From NCBI GenBank assembly GCA_934091015.1, contig CAKOKM010000034.1, positions 1-12,182 of the forward strand: a stretch of DNA of 12,182 bases, read 5' to 3'. Shown in pieces: positions 1-6,091 of this stretch. Positions within the stretch are counted from its first letter, which is position 1. Every line of letters starts with the position of its first letter. The position numbers and the translations under genes are program-made. Under the pieces are notes generated by a model. It was not told the origin of the DNA. It did not search any database and saw only the letters and a list, made by a program, of their open reading frames with translations. The stretch comes from an uncultured Bacilli bacterium. GTDB lineage: Bacteria > Bacillota_I > Bacilli_A > RF39 > UBA660.

Positions 1-725
1 ATCATTATTAAAATTATACCAGACATTACTAGGTTTAAATTAAATACTTGAGTTCCATAAAGAATTAAATAACCAATTCCAGCTTTACTTACAAGAAATT
101 CTCCCATAATTACACCTATTAAACTCATGGATATATTTAACTTAACACTTGAAATTATTGTTTCTTTATTAGCTGGTAGTATTAAATATAATAAAGTTTG
201 TAATTTATTAGCTTTAAATGTTTTAAACATTTTTATTTTATATTCATCCGTATTTATTAAGCCATTATAAATAGTTATTAAAGTTACAATAGTGTTAATA
301 AGTAAACTCATCACGATAATTGATTTATTATTTGCTCCTAACCATATAATTAATAGAGGACCTAATGATACTTTTGGTAAACTATTTAATAAATTTAAGT
401 AGGGATCAAATATTTTTTTTAAAATATCAACATAATAAAATATAATTGCACCTATAAAACCAATAACAGTACCTAATATAAAAGATATTAAAACTTCTTT
501 TAAAGTTATATATAGGTGATAGAATAAATTATTATTTTTATATAAATCAATTATACATTTGACTATTTTACTTGGAGAAGAAAATATAAAACTATTTATT
601 ATTTCTTTACTACTTAGTAATTCCCAAATTAATATAAATAAAACTAGTAGCATAATTTGAATGATAGAAATAATTATTTTCTTTCTTTTTATTTTTTTTA
701 AATATTTTATTTGATTAATACTCAT
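1..725 (-). CDS. ABC transporter permease, SsuC/TauC type (3' end outside window)
   Basis: Inner-membrane permease of an ABC importer for a small solute (nitrate/sulfonate/taurine/thiamine-precursor class). My translation from the ATG at 725 gives at least 241 residues and is still open at the window edge. It has a short basic N-terminus, a first membrane segment near residues 19-37 (IIISIIQIMLLVLFILIW), and several further hydrophobic segments. The region around PANKETIISSVKLNIS, followed by GVIMGEF, matches the EAA-type cytoplasmic loop that docks on the ATPase. The start codon overlaps the ATPase stop as ATGA (4 nt), so it is translationally coupled to that gene. Since the ATPase gene is interrupted by an element, this permease is cut off from its normal operon promoter. 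Family assignment is good; the substrate is unknown. Confidence 0.85.
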   Translation of the reverse strand, partial: MSINQIKYLKKIKRKKIIISIIQIMLLVLFILIWELLSSKEIINSFIFSSPSKIVKCIIDLYKNNNLFYHLYITLKEVLISFILGTVIGFIGAIIFYYVDILKKIFDPYLNLLNSLPKVSLGPLLIIWLGANNKSIIVMSLLINTIVTLITIYNGLINTDEYKIKMFKTFKANKLQTLLYLILPANKETIISSVKLNISMSLIGVIMGEFLVSKAGIGYLILYGTQVFNLNLVMSGIILIM

Positions 726-1053
726 TTATCTAAATCACCCCATATTAAATCATAATATGTATAGAAGTTTTTATCTTTTCTATTTAGGGATGGAATGAGA
801 TTTTTTTCTAAGTTAATATTATAAATATTTTTAATTATGGCAGGTCTTTTAGATAGGACAATAATACGATTACAAAATGATACGCATTCAGCAATATCGT
901 GACTAATTAAGATAACTGTTACATTCATTTCTTTTAAAATAGAATATATTTCATCTGTTATGGTTAATCTAGTTACATAATCTAAGGCTGATAATGGCTC
1001 ATCTAAAAGAATTAAATCTGGTTTAGTTGCAAGTGTCCTAATTAAAGCAACTC
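722..1053 (-). pseudogene. ABC transporter ATPase, C-terminal fragment (split by element)
   Basis: Second half of the SsuB/TauB-like ATPase gene. Reading the minus strand from the junction gives GAGTTG then ALIRTLATKP, the Walker B strand LILLDEP, the D-loop SALD and the H-loop ISHD, and it ends in DLDK with TGA overlapping the permease start. It has no start codon or Walker A of its own; the first internal ATG is at 928, after Walker B. The N-terminal half lies at 10955-11371. Joined at the shared core the two read LSGGMKQRVALIRTLATKP without a break, giving a protein of roughly 248 residues, normal for the family. The fragment alone cannot bind ATP, so the importer should be inactive while the element is in place. 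Confidence 0.93.
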
Positions 1054-1073
1054 TTTGAATAGAGTAAAGACAC
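1038..1073. other. Left attachment junction of the serine-recombinase element
   Basis: Host sequence (ATPase codons) up to the 6-bp core CAACTC at 1048-1053, then element sequence. An 18-bp element half-site at 1056-1073 (beginning TGAATAGAGTAAA, ending GACAC) matches the inverted half-site at the other end (10940-10957) at 15 of 18 positions. Both sit 4 nt from the same central AC dinucleotide of the reconstructed attP. The host half includes AAAGCAACTC, one arm of the palindromic attB AAGCAAC-TC-GTTGCTT. The exact crossover dinucleotide cannot be fixed within the core. Confidence 0.8.
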
Positions 1074-1098
1074 GTAATTATATTTTTTTAAATCAAAA

Positions 1099-1953
1099 TT
1101 ATTTGTTTTCTATTTGCTTATTTTCATCTATATACTGATAGTTAAGTGTATTCTCACTACTAATTATTGATCTTCCTAAATTTTTTTCAATATCATCTCT
1201 GGCAACTTTGGCAGCATGGCCACCCATTTTAGCAATTTTTTTATTTTGTTCTAGTCCATAAGGTTTGTGTTCTTTAGCTAGTTCACGAGTAGCTATTTCT
1301 CCTAAATCAGTAAGAGCAACTTCTATATCAGACATATTATCTCTTAAAGATTCTTTTCTAATTCCTTTATATGCCTTATATTCACTTGCTTTCATACCAG
1401 ACCATTCTTTATATATTTCATTAGTAAGTATTCCATATTCATAATTTTCAGTAATACCTCCTTCTTTCCATATATCAGTGAGTTTATTTCTATCTAATAT
1501 CCCTTTTAATCTAGATTCAATCCATTTATCGGAACATCCTCTTTTGCGATAATAATTTATTGCTCTTTTAATTGCTATTTCGGGATCGAATACTTCATCA
1601 ATCCTTTCACTACCTAAATTAGCTAACCACATTTTAAATGGCTCTGCTTTAGGACTAGGAATTGACTCAATAAGTCTTAAAATGTCATTTGTTTTCATGG
1701 CATCTCTTAATCTAATTTTTCCATCAGGTGCTAACATTTTCAACTGACTACAATTTGTAGTCACTTCGCTTCCTTCTTTTTTTAGTCTTGATTTTAATAC
1801 TGACCAGTATTTTCTAGCATCTTTTGGATTTGCTAAAGCATTTATAACATCAACAACACTAAAATAATATTCTTCTTTTTCTTTATCCCATATACTACGA
1901 ATAGTACTATTTTCAAATAAGTTTGTAATTGTTTCTAATTTATTTTCTTTCAT
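1099..1953 (-). CDS. BRO-N / DinD-like phage-antirepressor family protein
   Basis: A 284-residue protein. Residues about 15-130 look like a Bro-N domain (IRSIWDKEKEEYYFSVVDVI at the start; KIRLRDAMKTNDILRLIESI and KAEPFKMWLANLGSERIDE later), a DNA-binding module common in phages and elements. The C-terminal half, with GEIATRELAKEHKPYGLEQN then KKIAKMGGHAAKVARDDIEK, is the conserved tail seen in BRO/DinD-like proteins; DinD of E. coli is an SOS-induced protein acting on RecA filaments. ATG at 1953 has a strong Shine-Dalgarno AAAGGAG 5 nt upstream. It is the last gene of a three-gene operon, 23 nt after the XRE gene. A role as antirepressor or damage-response regulator of the element is inference. 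It ends about 45 bp from the left junction. Confidence 0.82.
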   Translation of the reverse strand: MKENKLETITNLFENSTIRSIWDKEKEEYYFSVVDVINALANPKDARKYWSVLKSRLKKEGSEVTTNCSQLKMLAPDGKIRLRDAMKTNDILRLIESIPSPKAEPFKMWLANLGSERIDEVFDPEIAIKRAINYYRKRGCSDKWIESRLKGILDRNKLTDIWKEGGITENYEYGILTNEIYKEWSGMKASEYKAYKGIRKESLRDNMSDIEVALTDLGEIATRELAKEHKPYGLEQNKKIAKMGGHAAKVARDDIEKNLGRSIISSENTLNYQYIDENKQIENK

Positions 1954-1976
1954 ATTTTCTCCTTTTGTATTTGTAA

Positions 1977-2228
1977 TTATTTTTTTATTTTAGTTATTGA
2001 TAGTGTATAACCAAATGGTTTTAATATTTTAATTAATGTATTAATTTGTGGATGTTTAGTTCCGTTTTCTATAACTGAAATCATTTCTCTTACAGTATGT
2101 GCTTCTTCGGCCATTTGTTTTTGAGTAAGACCAAGCTTATTTCTTAACTTAATAAAATCACATATTAAGTTATATTCTAATTCCATAACATCTTTTTCTT
2201 CATCAATATTATTTATTATTTTATTCAT
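1977..2228 (-). CDS. XRE-family helix-turn-helix regulator
   Basis: An 83-residue protein with one HTH_3 domain at about residues 25-80: LRNKLGLTQKQMAEEAHTVR supplies helices 1-2, EMISVIENGTKHPQINTLIK the recognition helix and following helix, and the C-terminus (LSITKIKK) is short and basic. There is no second domain, so it resembles a minimal element repressor or a HigA/RelB-like antitoxin. The start at 2228 has a GGGAG ribosome site that overlaps the stop of the preceding gene, pointing to coupled translation. It lies between the unknown gene (10 nt upstream) and the BRO gene. It is the natural candidate for the protein that binds the inverted repeat over the operon promoter at 2961-2986; that pairing is inferred. 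Confidence 0.88.
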   Translation of the reverse strand: MNKIINNIDEEKDVMELEYNLICDFIKLRNKLGLTQKQMAEEAHTVREMISVIENGTKHPQINTLIKILKPFGYTLSITKIKK

Positions 2229-2238
2229 TATTTTCTCC

Positions 2239-2925
2239 CTAATCAGTTAATCCAAATATTAACGTACTTTTTAATTCACTCTTTAAAGACTTTCTTATAA
2301 AATGGTTTAAAAACCTTAATGTAAATGTAATATCTTCACTATCTGTTTTATTAAAATCAGAATATAACGGAATATGTTTTAAAAACATATGATAACTATT
2401 TAAATTAGTCATACCATCGTTAAACTGAGTTTCATCAGACATATCCGTACAATATAGATAATTTTCTGAATGTAATTCTATTTCATCAGAAAGTTCTAAG
2501 AAATTATCTATGCAATATTTAAAATCGTCTTTATCAATTATTTTTTTCCCTTTTTCATAATTATAGGTTTCTTCATACTTTTTTTCGATTTTTAAATCAA
2601 AATGTTTTTCTAAATAATCACATACTGCTTTTTTTCTTTCTTTTGAAGTACAGTAATTTTTATCGATAGCTTTTATATTTTCATAGAAACTATCCGTAAA
2701 TAAATTTAATTCTGTTAATTCTAATAACAAATTTTTAAACTCTTTATTAAATAAATCTTGTTTTAAACATAAAAAAATATAATTATCACTAGATTCTACT
2801 TCATAATATTTTAAATTAAAAATCTTATCAATTCTTTTTATAATATCATTCTTGTGTTCTTTTAAACTACCTTTAGTTAAAACAATAATTTCTGTTGCAA
2901 TACCACAATTAATGAATCTTCCCAT
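2239..2925 (-). CDS. Conserved-looking hypothetical protein, first gene of the XRE/BRO operon
   Basis: I do not recognise this family. From ATG at 2925 it is 228 residues and starts MGRFINCGIATEIIV. This start is preferred over the GTG at 2934, which falls inside the Shine-Dalgarno AGAGGTG; from the ATG the AGAGG lies 8 nt upstream. The protein is soluble-looking, with no membrane segment or signal peptide, and mixed-charge. It has a Lys-rich middle (near EKKYEETYNYEKGKKIIDK), an acidic stretch (LELSDEIELHSENY), and a C-terminus with FTLRFLNHFIRKSLKSELKS. It is followed after 10 nt by the XRE gene, so a toxin-like partner or a regulatory cofactor is conceivable, but nothing in the sequence proves either. 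Confidence 0.75.
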   Translation of the reverse strand: MGRFINCGIATEIIVLTKGSLKEHKNDIIKRIDKIFNLKYYEVESSDNYIFLCLKQDLFNKEFKNLLLELTELNLFTDSFYENIKAIDKNYCTSKERKKAVCDYLEKHFDLKIEKKYEETYNYEKGKKIIDKDDFKYCIDNFLELSDEIELHSENYLYCTDMSDETQFNDGMTNLNSYHMFLKHIPLYSDFNKTDSEDITFTLRFLNHFIRKSLKSELKSTLIFGLTD

Positions 2926-2944
2926 AAGTTTCACCTCTGATGTG

Positions 2945-2973
2945 ATTATATCTAATATTATTCATGTAGTCAA
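2945..2973 (-). promoter_or_regulatory. Promoter of the unknown-XRE-BRO operon
   Basis: On the minus strand: TTGACT (2968-2973), a 17-nt spacer, then a perfect TATAAT (2945-2950). Start of transcription is predicted near 2938, which leaves a leader of only about 13 nt that begins with the ribosome site AGAGG. The -35 box lies at the edge of and inside a 9-bp inverted repeat. Confidence 0.75.
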
Positions 2974-2986
2974 TAGGCTACATGAA
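2961..2986. promoter_or_regulatory. Operator-like inverted repeat over the -35 box
   Basis: Perfect 9-bp arms TTCATGTAG (2961-2969) and CTACATGAA (2978-2986), 8 nt apart, covering the -35 element of the operon promoter. The geometry suits a dimeric helix-turn-helix repressor such as the XRE protein encoded two positions down, giving autoregulation. The regulator assignment is inference. Confidence 0.65.
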
Positions 2987-3062
2987 ATTTTTGAAACACA
3001 TTTATATAACATAGTGGAGAAGTTAAAAACATTGCATAAATAATTACTATAATTTTAAGCTT

Positions 3063-4670
3063 TTAATTTAAATTCCATTTAATTTTTATATTTCTAATTT
3101 TAGTTATATTATTTATCTTTCCTATATAGATTTTATCTATAAATTCTTCAATAATAACTCTATTTAATTTTGTTAGATTTTGATATTTACTAAGTATTTC
3201 GTTATAATCTTTTGAAAATTCTTTTTTTTCATAATAGGTTATTTTTTTAGTAAGGGATTTTATTTGTTCTTTATAAACTTTTTCTTCTTTATTATAGTTT
3301 GTAATTAGATTTTTAAATTGTTCGGGTGTAATAATTCCATTAACTTTATCTTCATAAATATTTTTTAAATAATTTTTTGTTTTAGATATTTTATTTTGAG
3401 TATCTGTTAGTTCTGTTTTTAGAGATTTAATTTTTTTCTCAAATTTACTATTAAGATTATTAGAGATTAAATTTTCTAATTCTTTTTCATCATAAAATTT
3501 TTTTATTTTTTTATTAATTTCGTTAAGTATTACCTTTTCTAACTTATCATATCTAATTCCTTCTTTATTTTTACATTCATTATAACCATTATTATTAGAA
3601 CAAACTAGATATTCATGTTTAGATGAATTTTTCTTTCTCATATAATGATTACATTCCATACAAAATACTTTTCCAGAAAAGATATGAACATTTCCTGTTT
3701 TTTTAATTGTTTTAGTTCTTTCTTTGATTGCAAATTGAACTTTATTAAATGTTTCTTTATCAATAATAGCCTCGTGAGTATTATTTTTTCTTATCCACAT
3801 ACTTTTATCTTTATTTTTAATTTTATGATTTTTATAACTAATTGTAGTTCTTTTTCCTTGAATTAGATTTCCTAAATAAAGTTCGTTTGTTAGAATTGTT
3901 TTAATAGCATTAGAATTCCATTTTATTTCTTCACGAGGTTTATTACTTGTTACATTTAACTTAATTCCTTTTCTATATTTATAAAGAGAAGGACAGGGTA
4001 TTTCTTTACTATTTAGATATTTAGCAATACCTGTAAATCCAATGCCAGTTAGATATAAATTGTAGATATTTTTTACAATTTCTGATGCTACTGGATCTAC
4101 TAATAATTTATTATTGTTATTAGGATTAACTTCATAACCAAAAGCAGCAAAAGGGGAAATAAATTCTCCTTGTTTCATTTTAGAATTAAAAGCACTTCTT
4201 ATGTTGTTAGATACATCTTCTAAATACCATTCATTAACAAGACCATTAATTTGTCTTGATTTTTTATTACCTAAAACTAGAGTATCAGCATTATCAGATA
4301 AACCAATAAATCTAATATTCCATTCTTTAAATTTATTATTAATATATCTTTCAACTATTTCCATATCACGAGAAAATCTTGATTGACTTTTACATAATAC
4401 GATATCAAGTTTTCTGTTTTCACAATCTCTAATTAATCTTTCAAATTCAGGTCTATAAGTTCCAGCACCAGATAAATCTTCATCTGAATACTCATCTATT
4501 AATGTAAATTCAGGATGTTTATTTATGTAATCAATTAACATATTTCTTTGATTTTTAATAGATTCGCTTGTCTCATTTTTATTTATTTTATCTCTATCCT
4601 CATTAGATAATCTTAAATAAATACCTACTTTTAATACTTTCTTACCTTGGGCACACTCCATTTCATTCAT
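3063..4670 (-). CDS. Large serine recombinase (element integrase/excisionase)
   Basis: Site-specific recombinase expected to cut and rejoin the element ends. From ATG 4670 (GGAGG 8 nt upstream; preferred over the upstream TTG at 4685, which overlaps that site) it is 535 residues. The N-terminal resolvase domain starts KVGIYLRLSNED: Ser22 is the nucleophile and Arg20 the motif arginine, with KSQSRFSRD (Arg98, Arg101) as the second arginine patch. A recombinase domain follows at about 155-280, then a zinc ribbon with Cys337, Cys340, Cys357 and Cys366, and a Lys/Glu-rich coiled coil at about 390-490 typical for synapsis control. All catalytic and zinc residues seem intact, so it is probably active. 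It sits in mid-element rather than next to an end. Two tiny genes precede it, and a palindrome lies in its leader. Confidence 0.95.
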   Translation of the reverse strand: MNEMECAQGKKVLKVGIYLRLSNEDRDKINKNETSESIKNQRNMLIDYINKHPEFTLIDEYSDEDLSGAGTYRPEFERLIRDCENRKLDIVLCKSQSRFSRDMEIVERYINNKFKEWNIRFIGLSDNADTLVLGNKKSRQINGLVNEWYLEDVSNNIRSAFNSKMKQGEFISPFAAFGYEVNPNNNNKLLVDPVASEIVKNIYNLYLTGIGFTGIAKYLNSKEIPCPSLYKYRKGIKLNVTSNKPREEIKWNSNAIKTILTNELYLGNLIQGKRTTISYKNHKIKNKDKSMWIRKNNTHEAIIDKETFNKVQFAIKERTKTIKKTGNVHIFSGKVFCMECNHYMRKKNSSKHEYLVCSNNNGYNECKNKEGIRYDKLEKVILNEINKKIKKFYDEKELENLISNNLNSKFEKKIKSLKTELTDTQNKISKTKNYLKNIYEDKVNGIITPEQFKNLITNYNKEEKVYKEQIKSLTKKITYYEKKEFSKDYNEILSKYQNLTKLNRVIIEEFIDKIYIGKINNITKIRNIKIKWNLN

Positions 4671-4700
4671 AACTATTACCTCCAATTCTAAGGTAATAAT

Positions 4701-4720
4701 TAAGTTTAAAGTTAAACTTA
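4701..4720. promoter_or_regulatory. Palindrome in the recombinase leader, candidate operator
   Basis: Perfect 9-bp inverted arms TAAGTTTAA and TTAAACTTA separated by AG. It lies between the recombinase -10 box (4732-4737) and its ribosome site (4678-4683), at about +5 to +24 of the predicted transcript. A protein bound here would block recombinase expression. It differs from the repeat at 2961-2986, so another regulator, or the recombinase itself, may bind. Confidence 0.55.
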
Positions 4721-4731
4721 TAACCGATACT

Positions 4732-4740
4732 ATTATAACA
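4732..4740 (-). promoter_or_regulatory. Extended -10 promoter element for the recombinase
   Basis: TGTTATAAT on the minus strand, an extended -10 (TGn-TATAAT) with no good -35 box upstream. It starts right after the stop of the 38-aa gene. The same nine bases occur in front of the cargo gene at 6057-6065. Confidence 0.5.
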
Positions 4741-4741
4741 T

Positions 4742-4858
4742 CTATTTAACATTAAACTCCATTAGTTCAATGATTTTATACAACTTTTTATTAATTATTT
4801 CTTTTAATTTAGTATCAGTTAAATTTTTATCCACAATATCAATAATATTGTATGTCAT
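4742..4858 (-). CDS. 38-aa small protein upstream of the recombinase
   Basis: Short reading frame starting MTYNIIDIVDKNLTDTK and ending ELMEFNVK, 38 residues, charged and probably helical. ATG 4858 has GGGAG 6 nt upstream. The stop lies 71 nt before the recombinase start and directly beside its -10 box. The start overlaps the stop of the preceding tiny frame as ATGA, a sign that both are real translated genes. I have a vague memory of similar small genes in front of serine recombinases in Firmicutes elements, but cannot name a family. A role in controlling recombination direction (excision factor) would be a guess. Confidence 0.6.
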   Translation of the reverse strand: MTYNIIDIVDKNLTDTKLKEIINKKLYKIIELMEFNVK

Positions 4859-4933
4859 TGTTTACTCCCTTCATATTTAAGTTTGGGAGATAAAAAGACA
4901 TTTGTAATAACTTTTTTGTAAACTTTTTTCCAT
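4855..4933 (-). pseudogene. 25-aa leader gene, apparently frameshifted in an A6 run
   Basis: ATG 4933 has GGAGG 9 nt upstream, but the frame as written stops after 18 codons (MEKSLQKSYYKCLFISQT). If the A6 run just after the second codon start were one base shorter, the frame would read MEKVYKKV then ITNVFLSPKLKYEGSKQ (25 residues) and end in a TGA that overlaps the ATG of the 38-aa gene as ATGA. That exact coupling, together with the coding-like look of the second frame, suggests the longer frame is ancestral. Either a one-base mutation, a sequencing error or slippage at the A run explains it. Confidence 0.45.
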
Positions 4934-5086
4934 ACTATCGATCCTCCAATCACTATTTAATTATTAATTTTAATTTTGGTACATTTTTTATAAAAAGGTT
5001 ATTATTAATTTTATTATTACATTTATACAACACATATTTTTTTATTTTGGTTACAAAAGTCTTTTTAATATTGAGAGTTAAAATAC

Positions 5087-5560
5087 TTACATTCCTATTT
5101 CAAAATCATCAGATTTATCTTTTTCACTTTTTTCATACTTACGATTAATATTTTTAGCATAGTATTCCATCTCATTATAATTAATTTCACTTTTTTTAGA
5201 AAAATGAATTCCTATTTTATGACCTAAAGCTCTCCAAATTTTATCACAGAAGTTAAACATTTTTTCTTTAAACTTCATTCCCAAACTTTGAAAAAAATTT
5301 TTTCCACTTGTAATGATAGCACCATTTAATAGATTGGTATTGTTGCCATCATTATAATATATTTTATTACCTTTTAATTTAGAATAGACTTGTTCTTGTA
5401 GAGTAGTTTTAGATAAAGGTACATAACTATAATTAAATATTGTTCTATTTTTATCATAGTTTCCTGTGCCTTTTCTTTGAATAAGTTCTATACCAAGTCC
5501 ACCTAAGTTACTAGCTTTATATTTATTTTCAAATCGTAATTCTTGATTTCCATCATACAT
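5087..5560 (-). pseudogene. Mob/Pre-family relaxase, internally deleted remnant
   Basis: A 157-residue frame with an intact start (ATG 5560, GGAGG 6 nt upstream). Residues about 1-95 resemble the N-terminus of plasmid recombination/mobilization enzymes (Mob_Pre, MobV-like): RFENKYKASNLGGLGIELIQ, then RKGTGNYDKNRTIFNYSYV, and later NLLNGAIITSGKNFFQSLGM. Family members usually run to several hundred residues and carry a metal-binding HxDE...H motif after this point. Here the motif is absent, and from about residue 97 the protein jumps to a Lys/Glu-rich tail (MEYYAKNINRKYEKSEKDK). I infer an in-frame internal deletion joining N- and C-terminal ends, leaving no nicking activity. Its position just downstream of a hairpin-rich region fits a mob-oriT pair. 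Confidence 0.65.
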
Positions 5561-5594
5561 TAAATTCCTCCTTTGATTTTATTTCTTTTGTTAA

Positions 5595-5703
5595 AGGTCA
5601 AATACTTGACCTATCTCACTAGGGCATAGCCAACGTGAGTTTAGGAAGTTCCTTAAAAATTCCTTTGCTTGTTTAATCGCAAATGCCTAAGCAATAGCAA
5701 AGG
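5595..5703. other. Candidate oriT / inverted-repeat cluster upstream of the mob remnant
   Basis: Three nested or adjacent inverted repeats lie directly upstream of the mob start: AGGTCAA-atac-TTGACCT (5595-5612); CTCAC (5615-5619) with GTGAG (5635-5639), enclosing GGC-ATA-GCC (5623-5631); and CCTTTGCT (5662-5669) with AGCAAAGG (5696-5703). The stretch is less AT-rich than its surroundings. MobV-type relaxases act at hairpin-containing origins next to their own gene. No nick site can be named from the sequence alone. The first repeat could instead be an operator of the mob gene. Confidence 0.45.
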
Positions 5704-5834
5704 CAAATGCTCATATAATTGTTGGAGTTTATGTATTATTTACTTTTTCTATAATATGTAATTATTTAGCTATTTCAACTGCAAATAAAGATACAAGAGA
5801 ACTTGCTGAAAAAATATTTAAATATAAAAAATAA
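5691..5834 (+). pseudogene. Remnant of a small membrane protein (no start codon)
   Basis: An open frame of 47 codons between stops, with one clear membrane segment (HIIVGVYVLFTFSIICNYL) followed by a charged tail (STANKDTRELAEKIFKYKK). No ATG, GTG or TTG start with a ribosome site lies in frame; the upstream stop is at 5688. It overlaps the last arm of the oriT-like repeats. The amino-acid order looks protein-like rather than random, so it may be the 3' end of a gene lost by rearrangement. Function unknown. The rest of the 5561-6091 interval holds the oriT candidate, a GGTGG-TAC-CCACC hairpin (5859-5871), a terminator and the cargo promoters. Confidence 0.3.
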
Positions 5835-5914
5835 TGACAGCAATTATAAGAAAAATTAGGTGGTACCCACCCAAAATTTGCCGTTATGCCATCACTAATC
5901 ATTAAATAAAATTT

Positions 5915-5953
5915 AAAAGTATGTTTCAAATTATTATTGATTCATACTTTTTT
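5915..5953 (+). terminator. Rho-independent terminator, probably bidirectional
   Basis: Stem AAAAGTATG (5915-5923) with CATACTTTT (5943-5951), then a symmetric TT/TT internal loop and an inner TCAA/TTGA stem around a 7-nt loop, followed by T6 on the plus strand. The upstream A-rich flank gives a T run on the minus strand too. It insulates the cargo operon from transcription of the mob side. Confidence 0.75.
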
Positions 5954-5986
5954 ATTTGTTCTGCCTAATACATGATTAATTGAATA

Positions 5987-6016
5987 TTGACTATATATAA
6001 ATAAAATTAATTATAT
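5987..6016 (+). promoter_or_regulatory. Possible distal promoter of the cargo operon
   Basis: TTGACT (5987-5992), an 18-nt spacer, then TTATAT (6011-6016). A good -35 with a weak -10. It would give a leader of about 70 nt. In such AT-rich DNA chance matches are common, so confidence is low. Confidence 0.35.
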
Positions 6017-6026
6017 GCAAAATTTG

Positions 6027-6065
6027 TTGATATTATGTCAAATCTTAGAAAATATATGTTATAAT
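6027..6065 (+). promoter_or_regulatory. Extended -10 promoter and operator-like repeat before the cargo gene
   Basis: TGTTATAAT at 6057-6065 is a perfect extended -10, predicting a transcript start near 6072 and a leader of about 20 nt that carries GGAGG at 6080-6084. No consensus -35 stands 17 nt upstream. An imperfect palindrome TTGATATTATGTCAA (6027-6041) sits where an activator or repressor could act. The nine -10 bases are identical to those before the recombinase. Confidence 0.55.
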
Positions 6066-6091
6066 TAATTATGATATATGGAGGTATGTTG

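Noticed and set aside
2852..3043. 63-codon plus-strand frame overlapping the unknown gene and its promoter
   Set aside because: It runs antisense through a supported gene and across the promoter and operator, with no ribosome site; a shadow frame.
3645..3866. 73-codon and other plus-strand frames inside the recombinase gene (also 4201-4386)
   Set aside because: Antisense to clear zinc-ribbon and catalytic-domain coding sequence; low-complexity Phe/Ser-rich translations typical of reverse AT-rich coding DNA.
5859..5871. GGTGGTACCCACC preceded by AAAATTA looks like the T-box riboswitch core (GGTGGTACC) upstream of a terminator
   Set aside because: No Stem I, specifier loop or AG-bulge motif is visible upstream, the terminator stem does not compete with this sequence, and no amino-acid or tRNA-synthetase gene follows. 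A self-complementary GGTGG/CCACC hairpin explains it.
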